Below are positions 28,011 through 36,970 of a DNA stretch of 64,000 nucleotides, piece after piece. The position numbers and the translations under genes were made by a program. The DNA is from Leptospira ellinghausenii (GTDB taxonomy: Bacteria; Spirochaetota; Leptospiria; Leptospirales; Leptospiraceae), in NCBI RefSeq assembly GCF_003114815.1, contig NZ_BFAZ01000009.1, forward strand, positions 1,612,001 to 1,676,000, written 5' to 3'. Numbering within the stretch: the stretch's first letter is position 1; each line of letters opens with the position of its first letter. The notes under the pieces were generated by a model. The model was not told the DNA's origin, ran no database searches, and saw only the letters and a list, made by a program, of their open reading frames with translations.

Positions 28011-28637
28011 CTAAGCTAAAATTTTCAAAAGACCTTCCTTGTCTAAAATTGTGATCTCACCTTTTTGCGTATCAACAAGTCCTTGGTCTTTCAGTTGTTT
28101 TAATATCCTTGAGAAAGTTTCAGGTCTTAAGTAAAGTAAGGATGCCATCTGTGTTTGTTTTAAGGCAAGGGAATCGGGTGTTCCATAAAATAGAAAATGA
28201 GCTACTCTTTGCATTGCATCCATGGTGAGACCACGATTAATTGCCAAGTTTAAAGTCTCGATTTTATTCATCAATGAGTGCATTAGAATGTGGTTAAGTT
28301 CAATATTAGAATTTAGTCGATTTTGGACTTCAGAAAGTGGCATCCGAAAGATCGTACTTTTTTTTGTAAACCTTGCAGACGCTGGATAAGGAATTCCTTG
28401 GATAACAGCCCATTCGGCCACAATACATACTGGTCTGAAAAAAGTTAGAGTTACTTCATTCATATTTCCATCATATTTAAAAACCTGTAAGTCACCATTG
28501 ACAAGAAGATCCATGTGAGTGACTTCATCACCGGCATGAAATAAAAATTCATCTTTATCATATGTTAGTTCCTTACATCCAACAAAGGCTTTCATTAATG
28601 ATTCAGGACTAGGTTTCGTAATGTATTTAATAATCAT
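28011..28637 (-). CDS. Crp/Fnr family regulator, Dnr/NnrR-like
   Basis: The 208-residue protein has an N-terminal cyclic-nucleotide-binding-type domain (DEFLFHAGDEVTHMDLLVNGDLQVF), a long dimerisation helix, and a C-terminal winged helix. Its recognition helix reads LRPETFSRILKQL. The E--SR pattern is that of FNR, which reads TTGAT. It lacks the N-terminal cysteine cluster of FNR (only two scattered Cys), so an iron-sulphur oxygen sensor is unlikely and a heme/NO-type Dnr is the better guess. The gene follows a kinase-like receptor gene by 13 bases and precedes nnrS. It probably acts at the two perfect boxes in this locus. Confidence 0.9.
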   Translation of the reverse strand: MIIKYITKPSPESLMKAFVGCKELTYDKDEFLFHAGDEVTHMDLLVNGDLQVFKYDGNMNEVTLTFFRPVCIVAEWAVIQGIPYPASARFTKKSTIFRMPLSEVQNRLNSNIELNHILMHSLMNKIETLNLAINRGLTMDAMQRVAHFLFYGTPDSLALKQTQMASLLYLRPETFSRILKQLKDQGLVDTQKGEITILDKEGLLKILA

Positions 28638-28650
28638 TGAAACAATCGAT

Positions 28651-30654
28651 TTATTTCTTCTTTTTGAAGTTAGGAATTTTAATTTCTGTTTCCTTTAAAA
28701 ATTTCCAAATTCTTTTTAAAGTGACTCTCCAATCCTCTTTTTCTGATTTTTTTGAGGTTTGGTTTTGTATCCCAACTGAAGTTGAATCTTTGATGGGTTG
28801 TAATTCTGAAACAGGAACAATTGCTGAGATTCCCAAATCGATTTTTAGATATTTTTTCTTGATGATTTTAAAGTCGATTTTTGCGCCTAACAAACGTACA
28901 ATTTCTAAAATAATTGCCCATTTTACTTTAATTGGGGTGAGTTGGTTGTAATTTTCGGACAATTCATTGTATAATTTTTGTGCCACCTTGGAATTACTGT
29001 GGAACAATAAGAACCTAAAATGAACATTCCCCTTTAAATCTTGGGTGATGATTAAATCATTATGATTAAATTCTTTAAATGGAGGAAAGTCCACTAGCCT
29101 CACTACAACAGAGTTAATTAAATCTAAACTATTAAGAATTTCAGTTTCTGGATTTACTTTAATTGAATATGTAATGTCATCTTCTGGAATTACATCATTG
29201 ATAAAGGATACAAAATTTACTTGTTCTTTAAATGGGACTTCTTTTAGTACTTCCAATCTTGAAAGTTCAATGATATCATCCATGACGTTGTCAATTGACG
29301 ATTGGACTTCAATCACTTCTTTTACTAAATTTTTATCTTTTGTTTTTTGAGTAGATTCTCTGTACTCTGAAAGTTTATCTTTCATTAATTTTAATGGGCC
29401 TGAGATCATTGCGTCCATATAAAAGAAAATCTTTTCTCTGAGTGAATCGGCTTCTTTTAATCTGTCATATCGATTTTGGAGTTTTCGTTTCATCATCAAA
29501 AACTGAAATCGCAACGCAAGGGTCATTAAAATTAAATACACTAAAAAGCTAGTTTCAAGTGAAGATGGTGAGTTTAAATATCCTCTTTCAATTAAAATCT
29601 CTTTCAGAATTGAATAGAGTAGGTAAACAAGAGCCAATAAATGGATTGTTGATCCTCTTTTTTGCTCACGGAATTTTAGTATCGTTACATAAATTGCGTA
29701 ACCAATCACCGCAAGTAAGTGAATATCCCAATACCCAATGAAGTTATACCAAAACACCGGATTTTGGATGATGAGAAATACAAGGATAAAGAAAAATTGA
29801 AAAAAGAGGTAAATTCTTTGGTACTTAAATGGTTTTAATTCGAAAAAATCTTGGATGAATTTGATAAAACCATAAGGCAATATAAGTAAAAATGAATATT
29901 CCAGGAATTTTAAAATTGCAAAATGATTGAAGATCAAAAATCTAACTTCGTTTTTGCATAATTCATATCCTGAGAAGATAAGCGCCAATACACTGAAACT
30001 TAAGTATTCTTTATTCTCTCTTAGGTTAAAAAAGTTAATAAAGAAAAACAAAGCAATGAATAGATAAAAACCTACGAAAATTAGTTCGACAAGTGAATCA
30101 TATAAATTTCCGTTAATTGCTTCTTCGTAAGTTACAATTCGGATTGGCCCAGTAATGATCCCTGCAGATGTAGATAGTGATGAATCAATTTTGATGATTA
30201 AAACATTTTCTCCTTCGAGTAATAAATCATGTGGAATAGGGTAGATTCTAGGCCTTCCAAACGAATATTCTTCAGGATCTTTGCCAAAAGCAGAATTGTT
30301 TTTACCTATTAACACACCATTGACAAAAACCTCATCCGATTGGTATACTTTCCCTAATTGTAAGGCTAATGACTTTTGGTGTTGTTCTGTAGTAATTTCA
30401 AAACTTTTCCGAATCCATATTGAACCTCTATAGGATTTATTTAAATTTCGGAAATTGTTAGGAACACTTGTAATGTCCAAATTATTTGGATTAAATTCTG
30501 GATTTAATAAATCTGCACTATCATTAAAATAGATTCCCCAATCTTCACCATCTAACTTTAATACAACGGTTGATTCGTCAGTTGTACGTGAACAATTAAG
30601 TGAAATGAAACAAAAACAAAATAGAATAATGCGACAGAATGGTAAGGATATCAT
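28651..30654 (-). CDS. 7TMR-DISM receptor with degenerate histidine-kinase-like output
   Basis: The 667-residue protein has a lipoprotein-like signal (ISLNC) and a periplasmic beta-sandwich of the glycoside-hydrolase-2/7TMR-DISM type (SYRGSIWIRKSFE, SDEVFVNG). Seven membrane helices (about residues 185-385), a coiled coil and a kinase-like region follow. In the H-box position the sequence reads YMDAMISGPL, aligning Ala415 with the phosphoacceptor His. The ATP-binding N and G boxes are not recognisable. It is probably a pseudokinase that signals by pairing with the upstream receptor, whose stop codon overlaps its start (ATGA). Confidence 0.8.
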   Translation of the reverse strand: MISLPFCRIILFCFCFISLNCSRTTDESTVVLKLDGEDWGIYFNDSADLLNPEFNPNNLDITSVPNNFRNLNKSYRGSIWIRKSFEITTEQHQKSLALQLGKVYQSDEVFVNGVLIGKNNSAFGKDPEEYSFGRPRIYPIPHDLLLEGENVLIIKIDSSLSTSAGIITGPIRIVTYEEAINGNLYDSLVELIFVGFYLFIALFFFINFFNLRENKEYLSFSVLALIFSGYELCKNEVRFLIFNHFAILKFLEYSFLLILPYGFIKFIQDFFELKPFKYQRIYLFFQFFFILVFLIIQNPVFWYNFIGYWDIHLLAVIGYAIYVTILKFREQKRGSTIHLLALVYLLYSILKEILIERGYLNSPSSLETSFLVYLILMTLALRFQFLMMKRKLQNRYDRLKEADSLREKIFFYMDAMISGPLKLMKDKLSEYRESTQKTKDKNLVKEVIEVQSSIDNVMDDIIELSRLEVLKEVPFKEQVNFVSFINDVIPEDDITYSIKVNPETEILNSLDLINSVVVRLVDFPPFKEFNHNDLIITQDLKGNVHFRFLLFHSNSKVAQKLYNELSENYNQLTPIKVKWAIILEIVRLLGAKIDFKIIKKKYLKIDLGISAIVPVSELQPIKDSTSVGIQNQTSKKSEKEDWRVTLKRIWKFLKETEIKIPNFKKKK

Positions 30655-32636
30655 TTTTTTGGTTTTTCTGGGATACGAATTGTGAACTTTGCTCCCATTC
30701 CTTCGCTTGATTTTAAACTAACGGTTCCTGATAAAAAGTTGCTTGAAGCCTCTACTAAAGTTAAACCAATTCCTGCGCCAGGGATATCATTTTTTTTGTC
30801 TCGATAACCTCGGACAAATTTTTGAAAAATAGTTTCCATTTCTATTTGACTAAGTCCCATACCTTCATCCATCACAATCAATTGATGATATCCATCTCTA
30901 TTGAAAAATTCAATATGAATGTCTGTTTTAGGATCCGTGTATTGGTATGCATTCTCCACCAAATTTCTTAAAATACAGAATAACAATTCTTTTGGAAAAT
31001 AAATTTCTAAATCATTTGGTTTAATATCAATAAAGGTATTTTTTCGATGTTGGCCCAAATGGTTTTCTACACTGGCAACACAGTTTTTTACCAACTCCAA
31101 TACTGAGAAACTTTCATAAAATGGAATATAAGTTCGTTCTTCCAGTTTTCTCAATAAAATTGCTTCCTCCACCATATAACTCATGTAAGATATATGATCT
31201 TCTGCTTGTTTAACTGGATCTCCAATATGTTTTGTGTTCGTAACTTTTGATTTTTTCTTAGCGGCTTTTTTGGCAGATGGTTTGACCACATCTTTCACAA
31301 TAGATTTACTTTGATTGGTAGTAATATTCTCAATCGCGGATTTGATTTTTTCCATTCCCGATTTAAATTCGGAAGATAAGTTGATGAGAAATCCAGTTTT
31401 GACTCTTTCCATTTGGATGAGTTCTTTTTCTTGTTCTATAAAATTTTCCAATCCGATGACTATATCGTTTGATAATTGGATAGATATCATCACAAGAAAA
31501 ATTAAAAAACCCAAGTATAATGTACCTGGCATGGAAATGATGATTTCCAAAGCGGACAAACTATCGATTAATATTGTAGGTAGTAAACAGGCGATCCCAA
31601 TGAGGATAAATTTTACTTTTTTAATATTTGTTTTACCATTTTTAATAAATAAGTATATCACAAGTCCCATTGCAATTGGTAATGCATAATTAAAGAGTGC
31701 AATTACCAAGATCCATGTTTTTGGATTTCTGAAAAATAATGTGATAATAAAAAGTACGGATAAAAACACTTCATAAACAAGTAACACAATGTTACGTTTC
31801 AATTTTAAATATTGGTGCATGAAGTTTATGAAAAAAGCAGGTAAACAAATAAGTACTAAAAGTTCTGCAACATACGACCAAGTGAAACTTTCAAATAAAA
31901 TGTCTCTATGTTGAGTGCGGATGAGAACATAAATTCCCATAAAAATTGAAAATAATGCAAAAAAGAAATTTTCCCCAGCTCTTCCGCGAACAATGGAACC
32001 TACTAAAAAGTAAATTCCCATAAAAACAAAAACGTAACCACAAACCATCGCAAAGAGTTCTTTTGAGAATACCGCCTCACGTAACAAACGTTCTTTGGCA
32101 ATTGTGGGAGCTTCCTTTAATCCATTTAGGTTTGTGGCAGCATAAATACGAATGGCCATCACATTTAAACCTGGTTTGAGTAAATGTGTAGGAAGAGAAT
32201 AAATTCTGATTTTTTGAAAATCAACTTCTAATCTAGGTAAAACTGTTCCTGTTTTATCAATCAAAGTTCCATTTAAATAAAACTCATCGATGTCACGAAT
32301 TCTACCCAATTGGATGGCAATTGGTTCCACCGGCGTTGTATAATTGTCAGGTAAATAAAAAGAACAACGATACCAGTGATACCCTGTTAGGTTTTCTGTT
32401 TTTGAAATTCCATAATCCGGAACGGAACGTTTGACCCAAAAACTTTCTTCAACTGACTCATCACGCCAATCTAAATTGTCTCCTTTTCTAAATAACCAAT
32501 CTGTTTTTAAAACCACTGGTTTATCAAAGGATGTGATCATGGTTCCGCATGGTTCTGCCACCAAACTTACTAAAGTTGGTGACAAAAACAGTAAGAACCC
32601 GAGGAAAAAATGGGAAAAACGGGTTTTCGAAATCAT
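30651..32636 (-). CDS. 7TMR-DISM receptor with intact ATPase domain but no phosphoacceptor His
   Basis: The 661-residue protein has a signal peptide, a periplasmic beta-sandwich (LIDKTG, YLNGTL), and seven membrane helices around residues 190-400. A dimerisation region and a good HATPase_c domain follow: N box RNLVENAYQYT, G1 DEGMGLS, F box region FQKFVRGY, G2 GAGIGLTLV. At the H box it reads NLSSEFKSG, so Ser422 replaces the expected His. A Lys/Ala-rich insert (about residues 445-465) interrupts the dimerisation hairpin. It overlaps fliH upstream and the second receptor downstream, each by ATGA. Confidence 0.85.
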   Translation of the reverse strand: MISKTRFSHFFLGFLLFLSPTLVSLVAEPCGTMITSFDKPVVLKTDWLFRKGDNLDWRDESVEESFWVKRSVPDYGISKTENLTGYHWYRCSFYLPDNYTTPVEPIAIQLGRIRDIDEFYLNGTLIDKTGTVLPRLEVDFQKIRIYSLPTHLLKPGLNVMAIRIYAATNLNGLKEAPTIAKERLLREAVFSKELFAMVCGYVFVFMGIYFLVGSIVRGRAGENFFFALFSIFMGIYVLIRTQHRDILFESFTWSYVAELLVLICLPAFFINFMHQYLKLKRNIVLLVYEVFLSVLFIITLFFRNPKTWILVIALFNYALPIAMGLVIYLFIKNGKTNIKKVKFILIGIACLLPTILIDSLSALEIIISMPGTLYLGFLIFLVMISIQLSNDIVIGLENFIEQEKELIQMERVKTGFLINLSSEFKSGMEKIKSAIENITTNQSKSIVKDVVKPSAKKAAKKKSKVTNTKHIGDPVKQAEDHISYMSYMVEEAILLRKLEERTYIPFYESFSVLELVKNCVASVENHLGQHRKNTFIDIKPNDLEIYFPKELLFCILRNLVENAYQYTDPKTDIHIEFFNRDGYHQLIVMDEGMGLSQIEMETIFQKFVRGYRDKKNDIPGAGIGLTLVEASSNFLSGTVSLKSSEGMGAKFTIRIPEKPKK

Positions 32637-33556
32637 ATTGGTTCTACGTTTCGAATTGCCTCTTCAATTTCTTTGAGCTGAGTGGAAATTCTTGCGTCGA
32701 TTGCTCCCACATCTGTTTCGATGATCACTCCACCACGGTCGACTCGAGAGTCTTCGTAGATGTTTACTTTTCTGAGTGATTCCATCAGTTTGATGAGTTC
32801 GTCTTTATGTGCTGTTGTGAGTTCTAAGTCAGCGAAGTTAACACGAATGTCAATACGGTCACGGTCTTTGATTCGCTTCATCGCCTCACGAATGTTATTG
32901 AGTACAATTTCTTTACGTTCAATGATTTCGTCTTTGATCACTTTTCTTGCGATAACAAGAATCATTTCCACCATTTGTTTTTCAGAAGCGGCGATCATCT
33001 CTTCACGAATGTCGATTGCTTTACCAATGATAGTTCCCAATCGGTCAATGAGTCGTCTTACTTCCCCTTGGCCTTTTTTAAAACCAACTTCACGACCAGC
33101 ATCATATCCTTTTTGGTAGGCTTCGTGTTCGATCTCAGCCTGTTTCATTTCGGCTTCTTTGATCATACGTTCGACTTCCATCTTCGCACGATCTAAGATT
33201 TGTTCTGCTTTTGCTCGACCTGAATCTTCTTCTAATTTGATTTTTTCTTTAGAGTCCTGAACCATTTGGAAGGCTTTGGTTCTACCTTCTTCTTCAATGG
33301 CTTTCGCTTGTTTTTTGGCGTCTTCTAATAATTGGCGGACTTGTTCTTCTGTTTCTTGGCGATACCTTTGGAGTTCCGCTTCGATCTCTTCGATCGAGGG
33401 TCCTTGGTATTGTTCGATGATATTCCCTTCTTGGTCTATCTCGAAGTCTTCTTGTTCGTCTGTTTTATGAAATTTTTTGTACTTATCAGGAAGTTGGATT
33501 TCAACTTCTTCTTGTAAGTCGGCAATTTGAATGGGTTTAAAAACTAGTTTTGCCAT
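32633..33556 (-). CDS. fliH: Flagellar assembly protein FliH
   Basis: The 307-residue protein has a charged N-terminal region and a long coiled coil (about residues 60-165, rich in Glu, Lys and Arg). It contains the Gly-rich segment KGYDAGREVGFKKGQGEVRRL and a C-terminal domain with DSRVDRGGVIIETDVGAIDARI, typical of FliH and the related type III regulator. FliH controls the export ATPase FliI at the flagellar base. The gene order is fliG-like, fliH; fliI, the usual next gene, is replaced here by a receptor gene overlapping by 4 bases. Confidence 0.92.
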   Translation of the reverse strand: MAKLVFKPIQIADLQEEVEIQLPDKYKKFHKTDEQEDFEIDQEGNIIEQYQGPSIEEIEAELQRYRQETEEQVRQLLEDAKKQAKAIEEEGRTKAFQMVQDSKEKIKLEEDSGRAKAEQILDRAKMEVERMIKEAEMKQAEIEHEAYQKGYDAGREVGFKKGQGEVRRLIDRLGTIIGKAIDIREEMIAASEKQMVEMILVIARKVIKDEIIERKEIVLNNIREAMKRIKDRDRIDIRVNFADLELTTAHKDELIKLMESLRKVNIYEDSRVDRGGVIIETDVGAIDARISTQLKEIEEAIRNVEPI

Positions 33557-33560
33557 ATCC

Positions 33561-34742
33561 TTACTTCAATCTCCAAAGTTTCACTTTGCCTTCATCCATT
33601 GCTTCCCGCAAACGATCTAAGATCCCTTTTTGGGCTTCTTCAATCTCTGCCAGTGAAACAGGACCTAACGAATCCCATTCGATCTTTATCTCTTTCACAA
33701 GCCAAGATTCCAAATTGGAATACACTTGGTCACGAAATTCGGTCTCAACACCTTTCAATGCGCAAGCAATGACAAGGGGATGGATCTCAGAAAAAAAACG
33801 AGTGAGACTTGTCCTTCCCAAATGAAGGAGGTCTTCCAAACGAAAGTAGTGTTCTACTATAGTTTCGGCATATTCTGGGCTTTTTTTCTGAATTCGTTCA
33901 ATTAAATTTTGAGATGGCAAAAAAGGAAGTCGAGTGAGAATTTCCCCCGCGGTTTTGGCTTTGCGGCTCCGGATTTTGGAAACCGGCATTTTTTTCTCAA
34001 TGAGTTCCATTTTGAATCGTAGGAAACGATCGAGTTGGTCACGTTCCCTGTCCGAGTGGTAGTCAATTTCAGCAAGTGCCAAAATGATCTCCTCTCTATG
34101 CGATTCTGGGTATTCCGCAAGGACTTCCGATGCTGATTCTGGGTCCGAAAAACTGAGAACCCTTGCCACCACTTCGGGAGATTCATCCCGTGTGAGATTT
34201 TGGAGCATTTCGACGGAAAATTTTGGCAACTCTAGCCAGAGTGGACCAGACCGTTTGTTCTCCTCTTCTTTGAGAATTTCTTCTAATAGGGAATAAAGTT
34301 CGTTTGTTTCGGGATTGCCACCTGTTGGAATACCTCCAGGAAAGGAACCAGCAGAGTTAGCTTTTGGGGTTTGGTACTCGGCAGAATTTGTTGGTTTTCC
34401 CCCTAACGTGTTAGGTTTTGAAATCTTTGGATTCTGGGTACCAAGGTAAGGCAATTCGGCCTCATTTTGTTGCGAAATGGTAGGGTTAGGTTTCCCTCCT
34501 CCAGGGAACGGTTGGTTTCCTTGGACCAAATTCGAACGGATTCCCTTTTTTTGCAGGAAATGGGTGAACGAGAGTAAGATGTCCTTTTCTTGGCCTTTTG
34601 TCGGAGAGGGATTGGTTTCTACCTTAAGAAGTAGAGACTCGATTTCGGCATCAGTCAGATGGGCGAACACTTCATCCGGTAAGTATTGGCCTAAAATTTG
34701 GTATGCCAGTGCGGCTTTGTTGGGACCGGAGGAATGTGCCAT
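33561..34742 (-). CDS. fliG: FliG-like flagellar motor switch protein (divergent paralogue)
   Basis: The 393 residues show a FliG N-domain (KAALAYQILGQYL), then a Pro/Gly/Asn-rich insert (about residues 70-145) not seen in ordinary FliG. A middle domain (ESPEVVARVLSF, in place of EHPQ) and a C-terminal domain with ALKGVETEFRDQVYSNLE and GPVSLAEIEEAQKGIL follow. Aligned with E. coli, R281 becomes Trp and D288 Ile, so torque-generating charges look lost. It may be a structural paralogue rather than the motor's main rotor protein. It starts an apparent operon with fliH 4 bases downstream. Confidence 0.85.
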   Translation of the reverse strand: MAHSSGPNKAALAYQILGQYLPDEVFAHLTDAEIESLLLKVETNPSPTKGQEKDILLSFTHFLQKKGIRSNLVQGNQPFPGGGKPNPTISQQNEAELPYLGTQNPKISKPNTLGGKPTNSAEYQTPKANSAGSFPGGIPTGGNPETNELYSLLEEILKEEENKRSGPLWLELPKFSVEMLQNLTRDESPEVVARVLSFSDPESASEVLAEYPESHREEIILALAEIDYHSDRERDQLDRFLRFKMELIEKKMPVSKIRSRKAKTAGEILTRLPFLPSQNLIERIQKKSPEYAETIVEHYFRLEDLLHLGRTSLTRFFSEIHPLVIACALKGVETEFRDQVYSNLESWLVKEIKIEWDSLGPVSLAEIEEAQKGILDRLREAMDEGKVKLWRLK

Positions 34743-34855
34743 TTAAGAGACATAATAGCTTACTCAGTACTTCGTACAAACTAAAAAATATTATTTTTTT
34801 CATTTTGAAAACTTCCTTTCCAAATAAGGGTCTGAAATGTCTCTGAAGGATAGGG

Positions 34856-36970
34856 ATGACCCTCTTCAATCGCATCACTCTTTGCCTCGTTTTCCTCACA
34901 GTGGCATGCCAACTTGTGACTCCTTCTAAGGAAGTTACGTCTGGAACGTTAGACCTTCGTTCCTTTCCATGGAAAACAGGAAAGGCAATCAAACTACAAG
35001 GGGAATGGAAATTTTATCCTCATACACTAGGTGAATTGGCACCTGATGCCAGTTATACTCTTCTCCCGGTTCCATCACTCTGGAATGATGTTCCCTTACG
35101 TTCGAATATGATCGATGGGAAGGGATATGGAACTTACTTACTTGATATTTTACTCCCTAGTGAATCACAAATTTATTCGTTATACCTGCCAGAAGTGAGG
35201 ACGAGCTTTCGTATAACGGCAGGTAATCGAGTATTACTCTCTGGATTTCCAGGTGAAGATAAAAAGACAACAATTCCTTCTGCACAAGGACAAAGTTTTA
35301 CCTTTGTTACAAAGGATCACATCCAAATTAAAATCGAAGTAAGTAATTTCCATCATAAAGAAGGTGGATTGCCAAATGCACCAATTTTTGGAACAGCTGA
35401 AACCGTACAAAACTATATTTTAGCTGAGAGTACAATGGACATTGCACTGACAGGTGCCTTGTTTATGTTTGGATTGTATCATTTTATATTGTTTTTCTAT
35501 CGTAACAAACAAAGAGAGGCATTTTATTTTGGATTCTTTTGTTTGGTGTTTGCGTTTCGATTACCATTTGTAGGAAGCAAAACCATTTATGCGATGTTTC
35601 CAAACATTCCTTGGGAACTTGTTATCTATGTAGAGTATGCATCCGTTTTTGTTTTGGGAATTTTGTTTTTATGGTTTGTAGATGGACTATTTCCTCGATT
35701 CATTGAAACGAAACTCATTCGATATTTCAGTGCCTTCGTACAATTCATTTTAGTATACGGACTCATTATCAAACCAGAGTTTTATACAGAATTCGAAGTT
35801 GTCTTCCAAGTGTTAGGAATTGTATATGCAGTTTTTCTTGGAATTCGTCTGTACCAAATGGTGGCAAAAGGATTGCCAGATTCTCATATTTTCTTTCTAG
35901 GGTATTTGATTTTATTTTTTGGATTTGTATATGATGTATTCCTTGCTTACACAGGTGAAGGGGAATCGTCCTTATCACAAATTGCTGTATTTTTATTTTT
36001 TGGCGTTCAGTCTACAATTGTGACACTTCGTACGGCTAGAACCTTTCGTAAAAAAATTCTCCTGAAAGAAGAATTTGAATCGATCAACGAGCAGTTTATA
36101 TTAACAAATCGATTTTACGCAAAATTTATACCAAGAGATTTTTTGACCCATTTAGGAAAAGAAAGTATCGAGGAAGTGAAGTTAGGTGATAGTAGCGAAC
36201 GAGAGTTGACAGTTTTGTTCGCGGATATTTGGGAATATTGGGATATCATTTATTCCATCCCACTGGAAAACCGAATTTTATTTACAAATTCCTATTTGGG
36301 ACGTATTGGACCTTGTGTCCGTAAAAACAATGGATTCATCGATAAATACATTGGAAGTGCTGTAATGGCACTATTTGATGGCGGGATACAAAATTCGATC
36401 AAAGCTGCAGAAGATATCCAATGGGAATTGGAAAAATACAATGAGAGAAGAAGGGGCTTTGGTTATTTACCATTACATGCAGGGATTGGAATCCACTCAG
36501 GGGATACGATGCTTGGTATTTTGGGAGAAGAAGAAAGGCTCGAGTCAACGGTTATTTCCGATACTGTGAATTTGGCGAGTCGTATCCAAGGATTAACTAA
36601 AAAATACAATGCTAGAATTCTTGTAAGTTTAACCTCACTGATGTTACATGAAGATTTAGATACAATTCCCTATCGAATTTTAGATTTTGTTCGTGTAAAA
36701 GGTAAACAAGAAACTGTTATGATCGCCGAAGTATTGATTCCAGGGATCGATTCTATTTCGGATCAAAAAATAGCGTATAGGGAACAATTTGAAGCAGCAA
36801 TTTTTGATTATGAACGTGCTGATTTTAATTCAGCTTTAAATGGATTTAGAGAAGTCCATGCAAACAATCCAGATGACATCGCCGCACAGATTTATATCGA
36901 AAGGTGTGAATACTACCAATCAGCAGGTGTTGGGGAAGACTGGGATGGAGTATCCGCATGGGAAAAATAA
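34856..36970 (+). CDS. 7TMR-DISM class III cyclase, C2-like half (metal Asp lost)
   Basis: The 704-residue protein has a lipoprotein-like signal (VACQ), a periplasmic beta-sandwich with SNFHHKEGGLPNAPIFGT, seven membrane helices (about residues 195-400), a class III cyclase domain and a TPR-like tail. In the cyclase, metal Asp457 (FADIWE) is present, but the second metal Asp is Ser501 (KYIGSAVMALF). Transition-state Asn572 and Arg576 (DTVNLASRI), the base-contacting Lys (DKYIG) and VKGK are kept. A Thr stands at the second base-contact site, as in cyanobacterial adenylyl cyclases. AAGGA lies 5 bases before the ATG. It overlaps the next gene by 13 bases. Confidence 0.88.
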   Translation: MTLFNRITLCLVFLTVACQLVTPSKEVTSGTLDLRSFPWKTGKAIKLQGEWKFYPHTLGELAPDASYTLLPVPSLWNDVPLRSNMIDGKGYGTYLLDILLPSESQIYSLYLPEVRTSFRITAGNRVLLSGFPGEDKKTTIPSAQGQSFTFVTKDHIQIKIEVSNFHHKEGGLPNAPIFGTAETVQNYILAESTMDIALTGALFMFGLYHFILFFYRNKQREAFYFGFFCLVFAFRLPFVGSKTIYAMFPNIPWELVIYVEYASVFVLGILFLWFVDGLFPRFIETKLIRYFSAFVQFILVYGLIIKPEFYTEFEVVFQVLGIVYAVFLGIRLYQMVAKGLPDSHIFFLGYLILFFGFVYDVFLAYTGEGESSLSQIAVFLFFGVQSTIVTLRTARTFRKKILLKEEFESINEQFILTNRFYAKFIPRDFLTHLGKESIEEVKLGDSSERELTVLFADIWEYWDIIYSIPLENRILFTNSYLGRIGPCVRKNNGFIDKYIGSAVMALFDGGIQNSIKAAEDIQWELEKYNERRRGFGYLPLHAGIGIHSGDTMLGILGEEERLESTVISDTVNLASRIQGLTKKYNARILVSLTSLMLHEDLDTIPYRILDFVRVKGKQETVMIAEVLIPGIDSISDQKIAYREQFEAAIFDYERADFNSALNGFREVHANNPDDIAAQIYIERCEYYQSAGVGEDWDGVSAWEK

